A DNA stretch of 64,000 nucleotides from Campylobacter majalis. GTDB lineage: Bacteria > Campylobacterota > Campylobacteria > Campylobacterales > Campylobacteraceae. How positions within the stretch are numbered: position 1 is the first letter of the stretch; each line of letters starts with the position of its first letter. The DNA lies in contig NZ_CAJHOF010000006.1 of assembly GCF_905120465.1 (NCBI RefSeq), positions 1 to 64,000 on the forward strand. The letters run 5' to 3'. The notes under the pieces are model-generated. The model searched no databases, had not been told where the DNA came from, and saw only the letters and a program-made list of their open reading frames with translations. Position numbers and translations under genes: made by a program. Positions 51,401 through 60,623 of the stretch are shown here, in pieces.

Positions 51401-52081
51401 CTACTCACTCACGAGTATATATCCACTTTCGCTGATATTTTTAAACTTAACCCCAAGCTCCTTTTTAAGACGCAAGATTACATTTTGTATTGCCCCTTTG
51501 CTTGGACCTTTTGCATCATAGACAAAATTTTCTATCATATCATAGGTTACTAATTTGTTTAAATTATATGCAAAAAGCCAGAAAAATTTATTCTGCAAAA
51601 AGGTCAAATATATCTCTTTACCATCTTTAAAAATTTTTTCTTTATTTAAATTTATACTTATACTTTTGTTTATTTGTATGATTTTTTCATTTTTTTCAAA
51701 GGTCAATGAGATAAGCATGGATCTTAACTCTTGTATGTCAATTGGCTTTTTTAAAAATAGTGTCGCACCTGCTTCAATGCTTTTTACCAAATTTATATCA
51801 GTATCATATGATGTAAATACTATAAATTTTTGCGTCGGCTTTAAGGACAATATCTCTTTCATCATCTCAAATCCATTTAAATTTGGCATATGAATATCTG
51901 TTATAATTATATCTATTTTGTTGCTTTTAAAGATATCAAGTCCTTCAATTGCGTCACTAGCTCCATACACCCTACCGCAATAAGGCTTTAGCCCACCCAC
52001 CAAAACACTCCTTGCCATTTCGTCATCTTCCGCTATTAAAACGCTTATTTGTTTTAGCATGTCAAGTGATTTGCTAATCAT
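51401..52081 (-). CDS. Two-component response regulator, OmpR-like
   Basis: This 226-residue regulator has an N-terminal receiver with acidic pocket AEDDE (17-21), phosphoacceptor D62 in IITDIHMPNLNG, and the conserved Lys in FLKKPID near 107. The C-terminal winged-helix DNA-binding domain (about 130-226) ends GVKFKNISESGYILVSE. AAAGGAAG precedes the ATG. It overlaps the sensor kinase gene by 8 bases. Confidence 0.88.
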   Translation of the reverse strand: MISKSLDMLKQISVLIAEDDEMARSVLVGGLKPYCGRVYGASDAIEGLDIFKSNKIDIIITDIHMPNLNGFEMMKEILSLKPTQKFIVFTSYDTDINLVKSIEAGATLFLKKPIDIQELRSMLISLTFEKNEKIIQINKSISINLNKEKIFKDGKEIYLTFLQNKFFWLFAYNLNKLVTYDMIENFVYDAKGPSKGAIQNVILRLKKELGVKFKNISESGYILVSE

Positions 52082-53723
52082 TCACTTCCTTTAAATTTAT
52101 ATCAAAGCTTAGCTCAAAAATTGTTGGATTTGCCATATTTTTTAAAGCAAGATTGCCATTTATCTTTTCATTTGCCAATTTTTTGCCAAAATACAAGCCA
52201 AATCCATTACCATAACTCTTAGTCGTCTTTGGCTCACTAAAAATCTTATCTTTCATTGCTATATCGACACCACTTCCATTTTCGATTATTTTAATATAGC
52301 ATTTTTGTTCATCAAAGCTAGTTTTTATAATAATTTGCCTTTTTGACATATCATCAAATTTATCAATGAGCGCATCTTTTGCATTATGGATTAAAATAAG
52401 CAAAATTTGCTGTATGATGTTTTGTTTCTGAGATATGATAACATCATCAAATTCTTGCAATATCACCTTAATATTTGCTTTAGTAAGCTCTGCATGCATA
52501 AGAGAGAGTAAATTTTGAATAGATTTTTTTACGCTAAATATTTGTATGTTTTCACTAGCTTTGTAAAAATTTCTAAAAATCTCAATTGTATCACTTAGTA
52601 AAGTTACTGATTTATGTCCGTTTTGTAGCATTTGATTTAGTGTTTTTTCGGTTAAGTTTTTTTCATTTTGTAACATTTGAAGCGTTGTTATCATGAGTTT
52701 TATGGAATTTACAGGCTGGATAAATTGATGATTTATCCCGCTTATTAATTCACCAGCTTCGCTCATTTTTGTTTTGTGAGCTAGGATTATTTCGTATTCG
52801 TCTTGTTTGTTTTTTATCTTTTTATACATAAAATTGTGTAAGAAATTTGCTATAAAAGCTAGTGTAAAAAATGCAAAAAGCAGTATGAGAGAATTCTTTA
52901 AAGTAGCCTGCAATAGCTCATTTATCTCTTTTTGGTTATCAGTTCCTGCGCCGATAAACCAGTCAAGAAGTGCAATCGGAGCAATAGATATAAAGTGCGA
53001 ATTAAGATTAATACTTTCAATATCATCTGATTTTAAAAAAAGCTCTTTAAATGTTGTTTGTATTTTATTTTTTAACTCTTTGTCACTCATTTTTGTCAAA
53101 ATCTCACCATTGTGTGCCATAATAAAAGTATATGAGTTTGGTGGCAGTTTGAGATTGGCTATGTTATCAAATATTCCATCAAGCGAGACCACTCCGCAAA
53201 AAGCAGCGATAAATTTTCCATCTTTATGGTTTGGGACGCATAAATTTATAGTTGGTTTTTGCAAAACATTGTGATAATTTATAAAATTTATGCTTGGTGC
53301 GTTGTTTGTTTTTGTCTCTTCAAACCAAATTAATTCTAAAATTTGCTCCTTGCTTAATCCATGATCTTGTGCTGTAAGCTCTGTGCCATTGACAAATATT
53401 CTACCATCATTTTTCAAAAGCTGAACTAGATCAAAATCTTTTTGATTAGTATAAAATTCTTTAATAAATTTATTGATTTTATCCTCGTTTTCTAATATAT
53501 CTGAGTTTTGCATAAATTTTGAAATTCTCTCAAGCGAGTTGATGCGTTCATCAAGCCATGAGTTAAAAACTGTAACTATATTTTGACTTGTAACAATTTT
53601 GTTTTTATTTGATAGCTCTATGATCTGTTTTTTAGAGCTATCAAAGATATTTATGCCAAGCAACACCACAAAGATAGTGCAAAGCAGTATGATGGCGTAA
53701 AATTTAAAGTTTGCTTTTATCAA
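52074..53723 (-). CDS. Membrane sensor histidine kinase
   Basis: This roughly 549-residue kinase has two transmembrane helices (about residues 8-28 and 265-290) flanking a periplasmic Cache-like sensor region. The cytoplasmic part has the phosphoacceptor motif SGINHQFIQPVNSIKL, the N box LLILIHNAKDALID, IENGSGVD and GNGFGLYFGKKLA. I choose the TTG at 53723, overlapping the dsbI stop as TTGA, with AGG 9 bases upstream. A longer frame from a GTG at 53783 lacks a ribosome site. Its partner is the adjacent regulator. Confidence 0.84.
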   Translation of the reverse strand: MIKANFKFYAIILLCTIFVVLLGINIFDSSKKQIIELSNKNKIVTSQNIVTVFNSWLDERINSLERISKFMQNSDILENEDKINKFIKEFYTNQKDFDLVQLLKNDGRIFVNGTELTAQDHGLSKEQILELIWFEETKTNNAPSINFINYHNVLQKPTINLCVPNHKDGKFIAAFCGVVSLDGIFDNIANLKLPPNSYTFIMAHNGEILTKMSDKELKNKIQTTFKELFLKSDDIESINLNSHFISIAPIALLDWFIGAGTDNQKEINELLQATLKNSLILLFAFFTLAFIANFLHNFMYKKIKNKQDEYEIILAHKTKMSEAGELISGINHQFIQPVNSIKLMITTLQMLQNEKNLTEKTLNQMLQNGHKSVTLLSDTIEIFRNFYKASENIQIFSVKKSIQNLLSLMHAELTKANIKVILQEFDDVIISQKQNIIQQILLILIHNAKDALIDKFDDMSKRQIIIKTSFDEQKCYIKIIENGSGVDIAMKDKIFSEPKTTKSYGNGFGLYFGKKLANEKINGNLALKNMANPTIFELSFDINLKEVND

Positions 53724-54346
53724 TCGCTTTTGCCTAGTGTTAGTATTTTGCACCCCGTCATAGCAAACAAAACAACAAAGCACACACTAAATCCAAACAG
53801 TGTGCAATCAGCCATGCTTAGAAATTTTTGTGATGGCACAAGATACCAGCCATCAGCATACAACTCAATTAACGATCTTTGCATATCGCTAAGCACGACA
53901 TTATCTGGCACAATAGGATTATCATATCCACAATCTCCTGTTGGCAAGAACCAATTGGGTGCTAATTCATGAAGTGGTAAGCCAAATGGATAGCTTGGCT
54001 CAGTGGAGCAACCTTGCACACCAAATGGATCATCACCATGAACGGCGTGGTGAATTTTTGCTAGTTTTAGACTATACATTATGCCTTGCACTGCACCCCA
54101 AAACGCAAACAAATATCCAAAAATCAAAAATGCCAAATTTTTAGGATTGATGGCTGCTATAATGCCGCCAAGTGCCATGCATAAAAATGCAAAGCGAATA
54201 TACACACACTGCTCACAAGGTGGCATATAAAGGTATTTTTGAAAAAGTGAGTGAGCCAGTATAACTAGCCCTATGCTTAAAAATGTCATTAAAAGCCACA
54301 CAAAGCGTGAGCTTTGCCAAGATGCTATTTTTGATATCAAACTCAT
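53720..54346 (-). CDS. dsbI: DsbB-family disulfide reoxidase (DsbI type)
   Basis: This 208-residue membrane protein with four or five helices re-oxidises periplasmic DsbA, passing electrons to quinone. The first redox pair is in CEQCVYIRFAF near residue 39, and the periplasmic loop cysteines are in GCSTEPSYPFG and GDCGYDNP. It lies 8 bases downstream of dsbA, next to astA, the arrangement seen in C. jejuni. Confidence 0.87.
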   Translation of the reverse strand: MSLISKIASWQSSRFVWLLMTFLSIGLVILAHSLFQKYLYMPPCEQCVYIRFAFLCMALGGIIAAINPKNLAFLIFGYLFAFWGAVQGIMYSLKLAKIHHAVHGDDPFGVQGCSTEPSYPFGLPLHELAPNWFLPTGDCGYDNPIVPDNVVLSDMQRSLIELYADGWYLVPSQKFLSMADCTLFGFSVCFVVLFAMTGCKILTLGKSD

Positions 54347-54354
54347 TTTAAGCC

Positions 54355-55011
54355 TTATTTTTTAAGCAATTCTTCAATTAAATTTGCCATTTGATCAATT
54401 GATGTGATTTTGGCTGTCATAATTAGATATTTGCCATTTACTACAAATGCTGGAACGCCTTGAATCTTAGCTACGTCGTAGCTCTCATCCCATTTTGTTA
54501 ATAAGCTTTTAACCTTCTGGCTACCCAAAGCTGCTTCATAATCAGCCTGACTAACGCCAGCCGCTTCAAGTCCAGTCTTTAAAAAAGCTTCTTCATTTGC
54601 CCCATCATTCCAACGCTCTTTTTTGTCATGATAAGCCTTATAATACGCCATTTTTGCTTTTTTAAATAGTGAATCGTCACTAAGTAAATCAATGCCTTTT
54701 GCTTCATCCATTGTCGCTAAAACGGCTAAAATTTTACTAGCTGCTTCACCATATTCACCTTTGGTTTTTAAATGATACGGCACAAATTTTAATCCGCTCA
54801 CCTTACTAACGACTTTTGGCGTTACTGATTTGTCATACTTATAACAAAATGGACAAGCATAACTAAATACTTTTGTTAGCGTTTGATTATCAACTGATAG
54901 TGGCTTTTCTAACTTGATATAATCTACGCCTTCACTAAATGCACTTAGACTTACAGCACCAAAAAGCGCAACTACAGCTAAAAACTTTGCTGGTTTAATG
55001 AATGTTTTCAT
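54355..55011 (-). CDS. dsbA: Periplasmic thiol:disulfide oxidoreductase DsbA/DsbL
   Basis: This 218-residue thioredoxin-fold oxidase has a signal segment (FLAVVALFGAVSLSAFSEG) and the active site CPFC in FSYACPFCYKYDKS. Residues 180-195 hold the cis-Pro loop IQGVPAFVVNGKY. I begin at the ATG at 55011, with AAGGAG 7 bases before; the longer frame starts at a TTG (55017). The dsbA-dsbI pair most likely forms the disulfide in AstA, whose gene is divergent. Confidence 0.9.
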   Translation of the reverse strand: MKTFIKPAKFLAVVALFGAVSLSAFSEGVDYIKLEKPLSVDNQTLTKVFSYACPFCYKYDKSVTPKVVSKVSGLKFVPYHLKTKGEYGEAASKILAVLATMDEAKGIDLLSDDSLFKKAKMAYYKAYHDKKERWNDGANEEAFLKTGLEAAGVSQADYEAALGSQKVKSLLTKWDESYDVAKIQGVPAFVVNGKYLIMTAKITSIDQMANLIEELLKK

Positions 55012-55268
55012 ATTCAACTCCTTGCGATAATTTTAATGCTATTTTATATTATAAATTCATCGCAAAAATCACACCAAAATAAATTTAAAATAAATTTTAA
55101 TCAAATTATATAAAATTAAAAATTATATAATAATGAAAAGGTAAAATATAAATTTTAAAATAAATTATAAAATTTAAGTAATATTTAATATTTATGAGAC
55201 TTTTAAATGATTTTTTGAGTTTATAATGTCATTTGATTAAATATAAACATTTTATAAAGGAGAAATTT

Positions 55269-57116
55269 ATGAAAAAAACACTTTCTTCAGTTGCGTTAGC
55301 TGCTATTTTAGTTGGTGGCTTTACTACAAATGCACTTGCTATCGGCGGTCCGAGCGGTTCGCATATTGACTACGCGATCCCTGGCAAACTTGGCGAAGTA
55401 GTCGTAAATCCTTATGATATCGCTCCACTTACGGCAGTTATTAAAAGTGGCGGATATACGATAAAAGATGTTAAGGTTACTATCGTTCCTAAAAAAGATG
55501 GACAGACTATTAGCTATGCAGTCGCAGATAAGCATATCAGAACTCACGGCGGTATCCCTGTTTTTGGTATGTATCCAGACTATCAAAACACGATAGAGAT
55601 TGAATACACTAAAATTTACAAAGGTCAAGAAGAAAAGATAAAAGAAACATATAAAATTTACGCCCCAGCTATCTATCTAGAAAGCACAGGCATGCCTAAT
55701 CAAAAAGGACCACTTTTTGATAAGATCGAAGTCGTAAAAGCCGCAAGTGGTAAATTTGCAAACAGATTATACTATGTAAATAACTTCGTAAATAAAACCG
55801 GCAAAGGCACAAAAGTCGTATGGAACAACCCAGCTGGTGGCGCGATAGAGTGGAACTACACTCCAAACAACTTCGTTCTTGACACAAAAGGCGAGGTTAG
55901 ATGGTATCTTGAGCCAAGCAAAATTTATAACTTAAAAACTCCGATGAATGCTGGCGTTATGATGGGCTTTAAGCAAAATCCAGATGGTGCTATGACTTGG
56001 GGTTATGGACAGCACTATGTAAAATACGACATCATGGGTAGAGAAATTTTTAACCGCGAACTACCAGCTCAGTATAATGACTTCTCGCACTCTATGGATG
56101 TGATGGATAACGGACACTACTTGCTTCGCGTGGCAAACGCTAACCTAAAACGCGCCGATGGTCGCAATGTCCGCACAGTTCGCGATGTCATCGTAGAAGT
56201 GGATCGTGATGGCAATGTTGTTGATGATTGGAGACTTTATGAGATTTTAGATCCGTACAGAGATACAGTTATTAAAGTTCTTGATCAAGGTGCGGTGTGC
56301 CTAAATATCGATGCTAGCAAAGCAGGTCATACAGCAAGTGCTGATGAGTTAGCGATGATGGATAAAGAGGAAAAATGGGGCGATATCGTAGGCGTTGGAC
56401 CTGGTAGAAACTGGGCTCATGTAAATAGCGTCGATCACGACCCAACAGACGATAGCATCATCATCTCAAGCCGCCACCAAAACGCAGTCATCAAAATCGG
56501 ACGCGATAAAAAAGTAAAATGGATCATTGGCGGGCACAAAGGCTGGAAAGATCAGTTTAAAGATAAGCTTCTTCAGCCAGTTGATAGCAAAGGCAACAAG
56601 ATCGTTTGCGAAGACGAATACACAAAATGCCCTGGATATGAAAGTGAAAAAGGTGGCTTTGACTGGCAATACACTCAGCACACAGCATTTAGAATCGATA
56701 GCAAGTCAAAACCAGGCGTTGTATATCTAACCGTCTTTGATAACGGCGATAGTAGGGGATTTGAGCAACCAGCTATTGCAGGCATGAAATACAGCCGTGC
56801 AGTAGTCTTTAAAGTAGATGAGAAGGCAAAAACAGTCGAGCAAGTCTGGGAATACGGCAAAGAGCGTGGTGCAGAATGGTATAGCTCTGTTACATCTTTA
56901 ACTCAGTATCAAGATGATTTAAACTCAATCTTTGCTTACTCAGCGGTTGCTGGTATGCAGTTTGATATCGCAACTGGTCGCCCAGTAGGTCTTCCAAGCC
57001 CACATATCAATGAGTTTGAATGGGGTGCAAAAGAGCCATCGGTTGAGATCAAAATGACAAATGCGATGGGATATCAGGCGTTTCCATTTAGTGTAGAAAA
57101 AGCGTTTTCTAAGTAA
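55269..57116 (+). CDS. astA: Aryl-sulfate sulfotransferase AstA (AssT family)
   Basis: This 615-residue periplasmic enzyme transfers sulfate between phenolic compounds without PAPS. It has a signal peptide (LSSVALAAILVGGFTTNALA). Family features include FSHSMDVMDNGHYLLR, the candidate catalytic His403 in SSRHQNAVI, and WIIGGHKGW. Cys447 and Cys454 (VCEDEYTKCPG) match the AssT disulfide pair made by DsbL. I start at 55269, with AAAGGAG upstream, not the longer frame at 55233. It is divergent from dsbA. Confidence 0.93.
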   Translation: MKKTLSSVALAAILVGGFTTNALAIGGPSGSHIDYAIPGKLGEVVVNPYDIAPLTAVIKSGGYTIKDVKVTIVPKKDGQTISYAVADKHIRTHGGIPVFGMYPDYQNTIEIEYTKIYKGQEEKIKETYKIYAPAIYLESTGMPNQKGPLFDKIEVVKAASGKFANRLYYVNNFVNKTGKGTKVVWNNPAGGAIEWNYTPNNFVLDTKGEVRWYLEPSKIYNLKTPMNAGVMMGFKQNPDGAMTWGYGQHYVKYDIMGREIFNRELPAQYNDFSHSMDVMDNGHYLLRVANANLKRADGRNVRTVRDVIVEVDRDGNVVDDWRLYEILDPYRDTVIKVLDQGAVCLNIDASKAGHTASADELAMMDKEEKWGDIVGVGPGRNWAHVNSVDHDPTDDSIIISSRHQNAVIKIGRDKKVKWIIGGHKGWKDQFKDKLLQPVDSKGNKIVCEDEYTKCPGYESEKGGFDWQYTQHTAFRIDSKSKPGVVYLTVFDNGDSRGFEQPAIAGMKYSRAVVFKVDEKAKTVEQVWEYGKERGAEWYSSVTSLTQYQDDLNSIFAYSAVAGMQFDIATGRPVGLPSPHINEFEWGAKEPSVEIKMTNAMGYQAFPFSVEKAFSK

Positions 57117-57123
57117 TATATTT

Positions 57124-57143
57124 CGGTGTCAAATCTGGCACCG
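57124..57143 (+). terminator. Weak hairpin after astA
   Basis: A 7-bp stem with one G-U pair, cggtgtc/ggcaccg, with a 6-base loop lies 8 bases after the astA stop. There is no clear T run, so termination strength is uncertain. Confidence 0.45.
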
Positions 57144-57243
57144 ACTACTTAATATCTTCAAATTTTAATATTAAGCTTTAATTAATCTATTTTATTAATA
57201 AATTTTATTTTAAATCATTATAAAAAATTGCATGATTTTTTAT

Positions 57244-57367
57244 ATGTCCAAAAAAAATCAAATCCGCAAAATAAATTTTTGCTTTATTTGTTGTTGCCTT
57301 TTTAGTTATTGTAATATTTGGCTATTACATAAAGTTTGACATATTTACAAACGATACAAATTGCTAA
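57244..57367 (+). pseudogene. Small membrane peptide gene with a one-base frameshift
   Basis: An ATG at 57244 begins MSKKNQIRKIN, then the frame turns to nonsense after a run of five T (57276-57280). With four T the frame continues as FALFVVAFLVIVIFGYYIKF and ends DIFTNDTNC at a TAA (57365-57367), a 40-residue single-pass membrane peptide. No convincing ribosome site precedes it. C. jejuni has a short dba gene near dsbI, but I cannot show that this is the same. It could be a broken gene or a sequence error. Confidence 0.4.
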
Positions 57368-57402
57368 AATAAGCAATATTTTGTATTTAATTGTTATAAA
57401 AT

Positions 57403-59037
57403 TTAGCTTATTTTCTCGACAGCGTCACGACTTGCTATCTCTCGCTCATCGCCTTTTAACTCACGTATATATCCATCTTTTGCTAGTATGATACGCTCTG
57501 CCACATCGAAATAATTATCATCATGTGAGATAGCTAGTATAGTTATGCCACGTGATTTTAAAAGCGGTAAAATTTCCCTATAAAATACACGCTTAAACAC
57601 CGGATCTTGATCCGCCGCCCACTCATCTAGCACAAGCAAACTTCGCCTTTCGCATAGTGCTAAAAATAAACTAAGGCGTTTTCGTTGTCCTTGCGATAGC
57701 GATGTCGTGCTTAATTTTCCATCTATTACGCTTACTTTTTCATCAATATCAAGCAAAACAAGCAAATCCTTAACCTCATCTTCACTTAAACTTTTGCCTT
57801 GGTTATCAATAACCTGCGAAAATAGATAAAACTCGCTAAAAATTGCTGAAATTTTACTTTGATAATCGCGTAAGTTTTTATGTGATATTTCAGTATCATC
57901 TAGCATTATTTTACCGCTACTTGGCTGCAGCAAGCCGCAAAGTAGATTGCAAAATGTGCTTTTGCCACTACCATTTTTACCAATTAAAAACACTATTTCG
58001 CCACGTTTTAGTTCTAAGTTTAGATTTTTTAATCCAAATTTATCATTGTATTTAAAATTTATGTCTTGAAATTTAATGCTTTTCCAGTCGTTATTTAAGC
58101 TATTTTGCACATCAAAACCATCTGAAAAATCAACAAAATTTAGTGCCATAATCTTTTCAAAACTAATTTTAGCCGCAAGCATTGTAGGTATTGAGCTAAC
58201 AAGTGCGTTTAACGAACCGCGTAAAAATAGTATAGTAAGCCCTACGGTTACGGCTGTTTGCATACTTGCCCACTCTAGCGATATGGATAAAAATATACAC
58301 ATCCCAACTAATCCAAGAAGCATAATATTGCTCCAATTATCGCTTATAGAGTGGTAGATATCAGCACGAATTAGATTGTATTTTTTTTGCTGAGCTACGA
58401 CATCAAACTCAGCAAAACTAAGCTCTGCTCTTGCTCTATTTAGCATAAGCTCTTTATGCCCTTCAACAGAGTCCTCAAAACTAGCCTGAAGTGCGTCATC
58501 ACTGGCACGTGCAAGTTTGAAATAGTGATGAATTTTACTCATAAAATAAGTACCAACGCTAAGCGTGACGCCAATCCATATAAAAATAAAAACAAAAAGT
58601 TTAGGCGATATTACAAGTAAATAGATACTAACTGCGATGATAAAAACAAGCCCTTGAATAAGTCCAGGTGCTGACATAAATGCAAACGATATACTTCTAA
58701 TGTCGTTATTTAAACTAGCGATTATTTTTGCTTTGCCAATTAGTTCTATTTGATAGCTTGGCGTGTCAAGTAGGCGCTTTACAAGCTCTTTTCGCATATT
58801 ATAAACTAAATTATGCCCAAATTTAGCCAATGTAATATTTGCATAAATTGAAGCCGACAAAAACACTAAAAGTAGTGTAATAAATTGCAAAATCACACTT
58901 AAATCAAATTTAGTTATGGTTAAAATTTTAGAGTTTATAAATGACAATGTGGCTATGCCAAGACCACTGTAAATGAGTGTTAGGATGACTATTTTGATTA
59001 GGTGAGGTATGCTTTTTTTAAGTAAGTTTTTTATCAT
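57403..59037 (-). CDS. ABC exporter, fused permease-ATPase (SyrD/YojI type)
   Basis: This 544-residue half-transporter has six transmembrane helices in about residues 15-300 and a C-terminal ATPase. Walker A is GKNGSGKSTFC near residue 360. The signature is LSQGQRKRLSLFLA, and Walker B is LLVLDEWAADQDP. The WAADQDP segment is typical of the SyrD/PvdE/YojI cyclic-peptide exporter branch. No peptide or siderophore synthesis gene is nearby, so the cargo is unknown. It is monocistronic, 126 bases upstream of the nik operon end. Confidence 0.87.
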   Translation of the reverse strand: MIKNLLKKSIPHLIKIVILTLIYSGLGIATLSFINSKILTITKFDLSVILQFITLLLVFLSASIYANITLAKFGHNLVYNMRKELVKRLLDTPSYQIELIGKAKIIASLNNDIRSISFAFMSAPGLIQGLVFIIAVSIYLLVISPKLFVFIFIWIGVTLSVGTYFMSKIHHYFKLARASDDALQASFEDSVEGHKELMLNRARAELSFAEFDVVAQQKKYNLIRADIYHSISDNWSNIMLLGLVGMCIFLSISLEWASMQTAVTVGLTILFLRGSLNALVSSIPTMLAAKISFEKIMALNFVDFSDGFDVQNSLNNDWKSIKFQDINFKYNDKFGLKNLNLELKRGEIVFLIGKNGSGKSTFCNLLCGLLQPSSGKIMLDDTEISHKNLRDYQSKISAIFSEFYLFSQVIDNQGKSLSEDEVKDLLVLLDIDEKVSVIDGKLSTTSLSQGQRKRLSLFLALCERRSLLVLDEWAADQDPVFKRVFYREILPLLKSRGITILAISHDDNYFDVAERIILAKDGYIRELKGDEREIASRDAVEKIS

Positions 59038-59163
59038 TTTCGCTTCTTTTGTAAATTTTAGTAGATTATATCAAAAGCCTACTTTTTGAGTTATAAATTT
59101 ATGAGCTATGTTTTATTTAAAGAGGATTTTAAATTTGCCAAGCGTTTTACTTGGCAAAATTTG

Positions 59164-59916
59164 CTATAAAATTGCGTTTTTAAGCGATACTCCTAGCTCT
59201 GAGCTAAAATCTTGATTTTTGCCTATTTTTTCTATTATTTTGCCTTTTTGCATAAGCATTATCTCATCACAAAACGCACGTGCTAAGCGAAAATCATGCG
59301 TTATAAATAAATAACTCATCCCCTCTAAGCTATCAAGTAGTTTTAAAATTTCAGCCTGAAGTGGCAAGTCAAACGCCGATAAGCTCTCATCCAAAATAAG
59401 AAATTTAGGCTTAATTATTAAAGCCCTAGCCAGATTTACTCTACCTAGCTCACCTCCGCTTAAGCTTAATGCAGGTTTGTTTAAATACTCGTGTTTGATA
59501 TGAGTTTTTTCACATATTTGCATGATTTGCTCATCTTTTTGACGCTCATTTAACTTGCTTAAATGATTTAGCGGTTCACTTAGCACCTGCTTAACGCTAA
59601 AGCTTGGATTTATCGCACTAATTGGGTCTTGAAAGACAATTTGAGCCATTTTGTAAAACTCACGCCTTTTGCTTAGTGTATCTAGTTTATGCGTTTTATT
59701 GTAAAATTTTATCTTTCCGCTTTGTGGTGTGTTTAGTCCCATGATGATTGAAGCTAAAGTGCTTTTGCCACATCCAGATAGCCCCATAAGCCCCATTTTT
59801 TGCCCTATTTTTATCTCAAAATTTACATCATCTAAGACTTTTTCGTATCTACTGCCACGTAAAAACGAGTAGCTTTCATAACCAAAAGTTAGGTTTGAAA
59901 TCTCAAGTGCGTTCAT
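59164..59916 (-). CDS. nikE: Nickel ABC transporter ATPase NikE
   Basis: This 250-residue ATPase has Walker A GLSGCGKSTLASII near residue 45, a Q-loop, signature LSGGELGRVNLARAL and Walker B FLILDESLSAFDLP. It is the last of five genes and overlaps nikD by 1 base. The order nikA-B-C-D-E is that of E. coli. Confidence 0.88.
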   Translation of the reverse strand: MNALEISNLTFGYESYSFLRGSRYEKVLDDVNFEIKIGQKMGLMGLSGCGKSTLASIIMGLNTPQSGKIKFYNKTHKLDTLSKRREFYKMAQIVFQDPISAINPSFSVKQVLSEPLNHLSKLNERQKDEQIMQICEKTHIKHEYLNKPALSLSGGELGRVNLARALIIKPKFLILDESLSAFDLPLQAEILKLLDSLEGMSYLFITHDFRLARAFCDEIMLMQKGKIIEKIGKNQDFSSELGVSLKNAIL

Positions 59917-60623
59917 TATGCGTTCCTTACGATGCTATATGCATTTAGTAAATTTTGAGTAGCCCTGTGTTTTGCATGATTAAATATTTCATTAATATTT
60001 CCACGCTCAACTATCTCGCCATTACTCATTACAAGCACATCATCTGCCATTTTTTTAACTACACCAAAATCATGAGTGATTAGCAAAATGCCGATATTTT
60101 TTTTCGTTTTTAACTCAAGCAAAAGCTCCAAAATAGTATTTTGAGTAATTAAATCCAAATCAGTCGTAGGCTCATCAGCAATTATAAAATGCGGCTGTTT
60201 AAGCAGTGCTAAGGCTATCATTGCACGTTGAAGCATACCGCCACTTAGCTCAAATGGATACTTTTTAAGGTTTTCTAACCCTAGCCCAACATCATTAAAA
60301 ACTTGCTTAATAAGCTCATCTTTGTTTTTAGTACCACTTTTAATGCTCTCTTTAGCATGAGTGTGAATACTTAAAAGTGGATTAAATGCCGTTCTTGGAT
60401 TTTGCATAATTATGCTTATTTTTTCCTTTGGTTGGCTTATTTTTATATCGCTTTTGTATCCGTTTGGTGTCATGCCAAATATCGCCATCGCACTTAGACT
60501 TTTGCCACTGCCACTTGTTCCTATAAGTGCGGTTATATGCGAATGCGATAGTGTAAAATTGACATTTTTAAGTAAAAAATTCTTATTATTATATATGCTT
60601 ATGGCTACATCAAGGTTGCACAT
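59916..60623 (-). CDS. nikD: Nickel ABC transporter ATPase NikD
   Basis: This 235-residue ATPase has Walker A GTSGSGKSLSAMAIFG, signature LSGGMLQRAMIALAL and Walker B FIIADEPTTDLD. I use the ATG at 60623, with AAAGGA 5 bases upstream. Another ATG at 60629 overlaps that ribosome site. It overlaps the end of nikC by 14 bases. Confidence 0.87.
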   Translation of the reverse strand: MCNLDVAISIYNNKNFLLKNVNFTLSHSHITALIGTSGSGKSLSAMAIFGMTPNGYKSDIKISQPKEKISIIMQNPRTAFNPLLSIHTHAKESIKSGTKNKDELIKQVFNDVGLGLENLKKYPFELSGGMLQRAMIALALLKQPHFIIADEPTTDLDLITQNTILELLLELKTKKNIGILLITHDFGVVKKMADDVLVMSNGEIVERGNINEIFNHAKHRATQNLLNAYSIVRNA

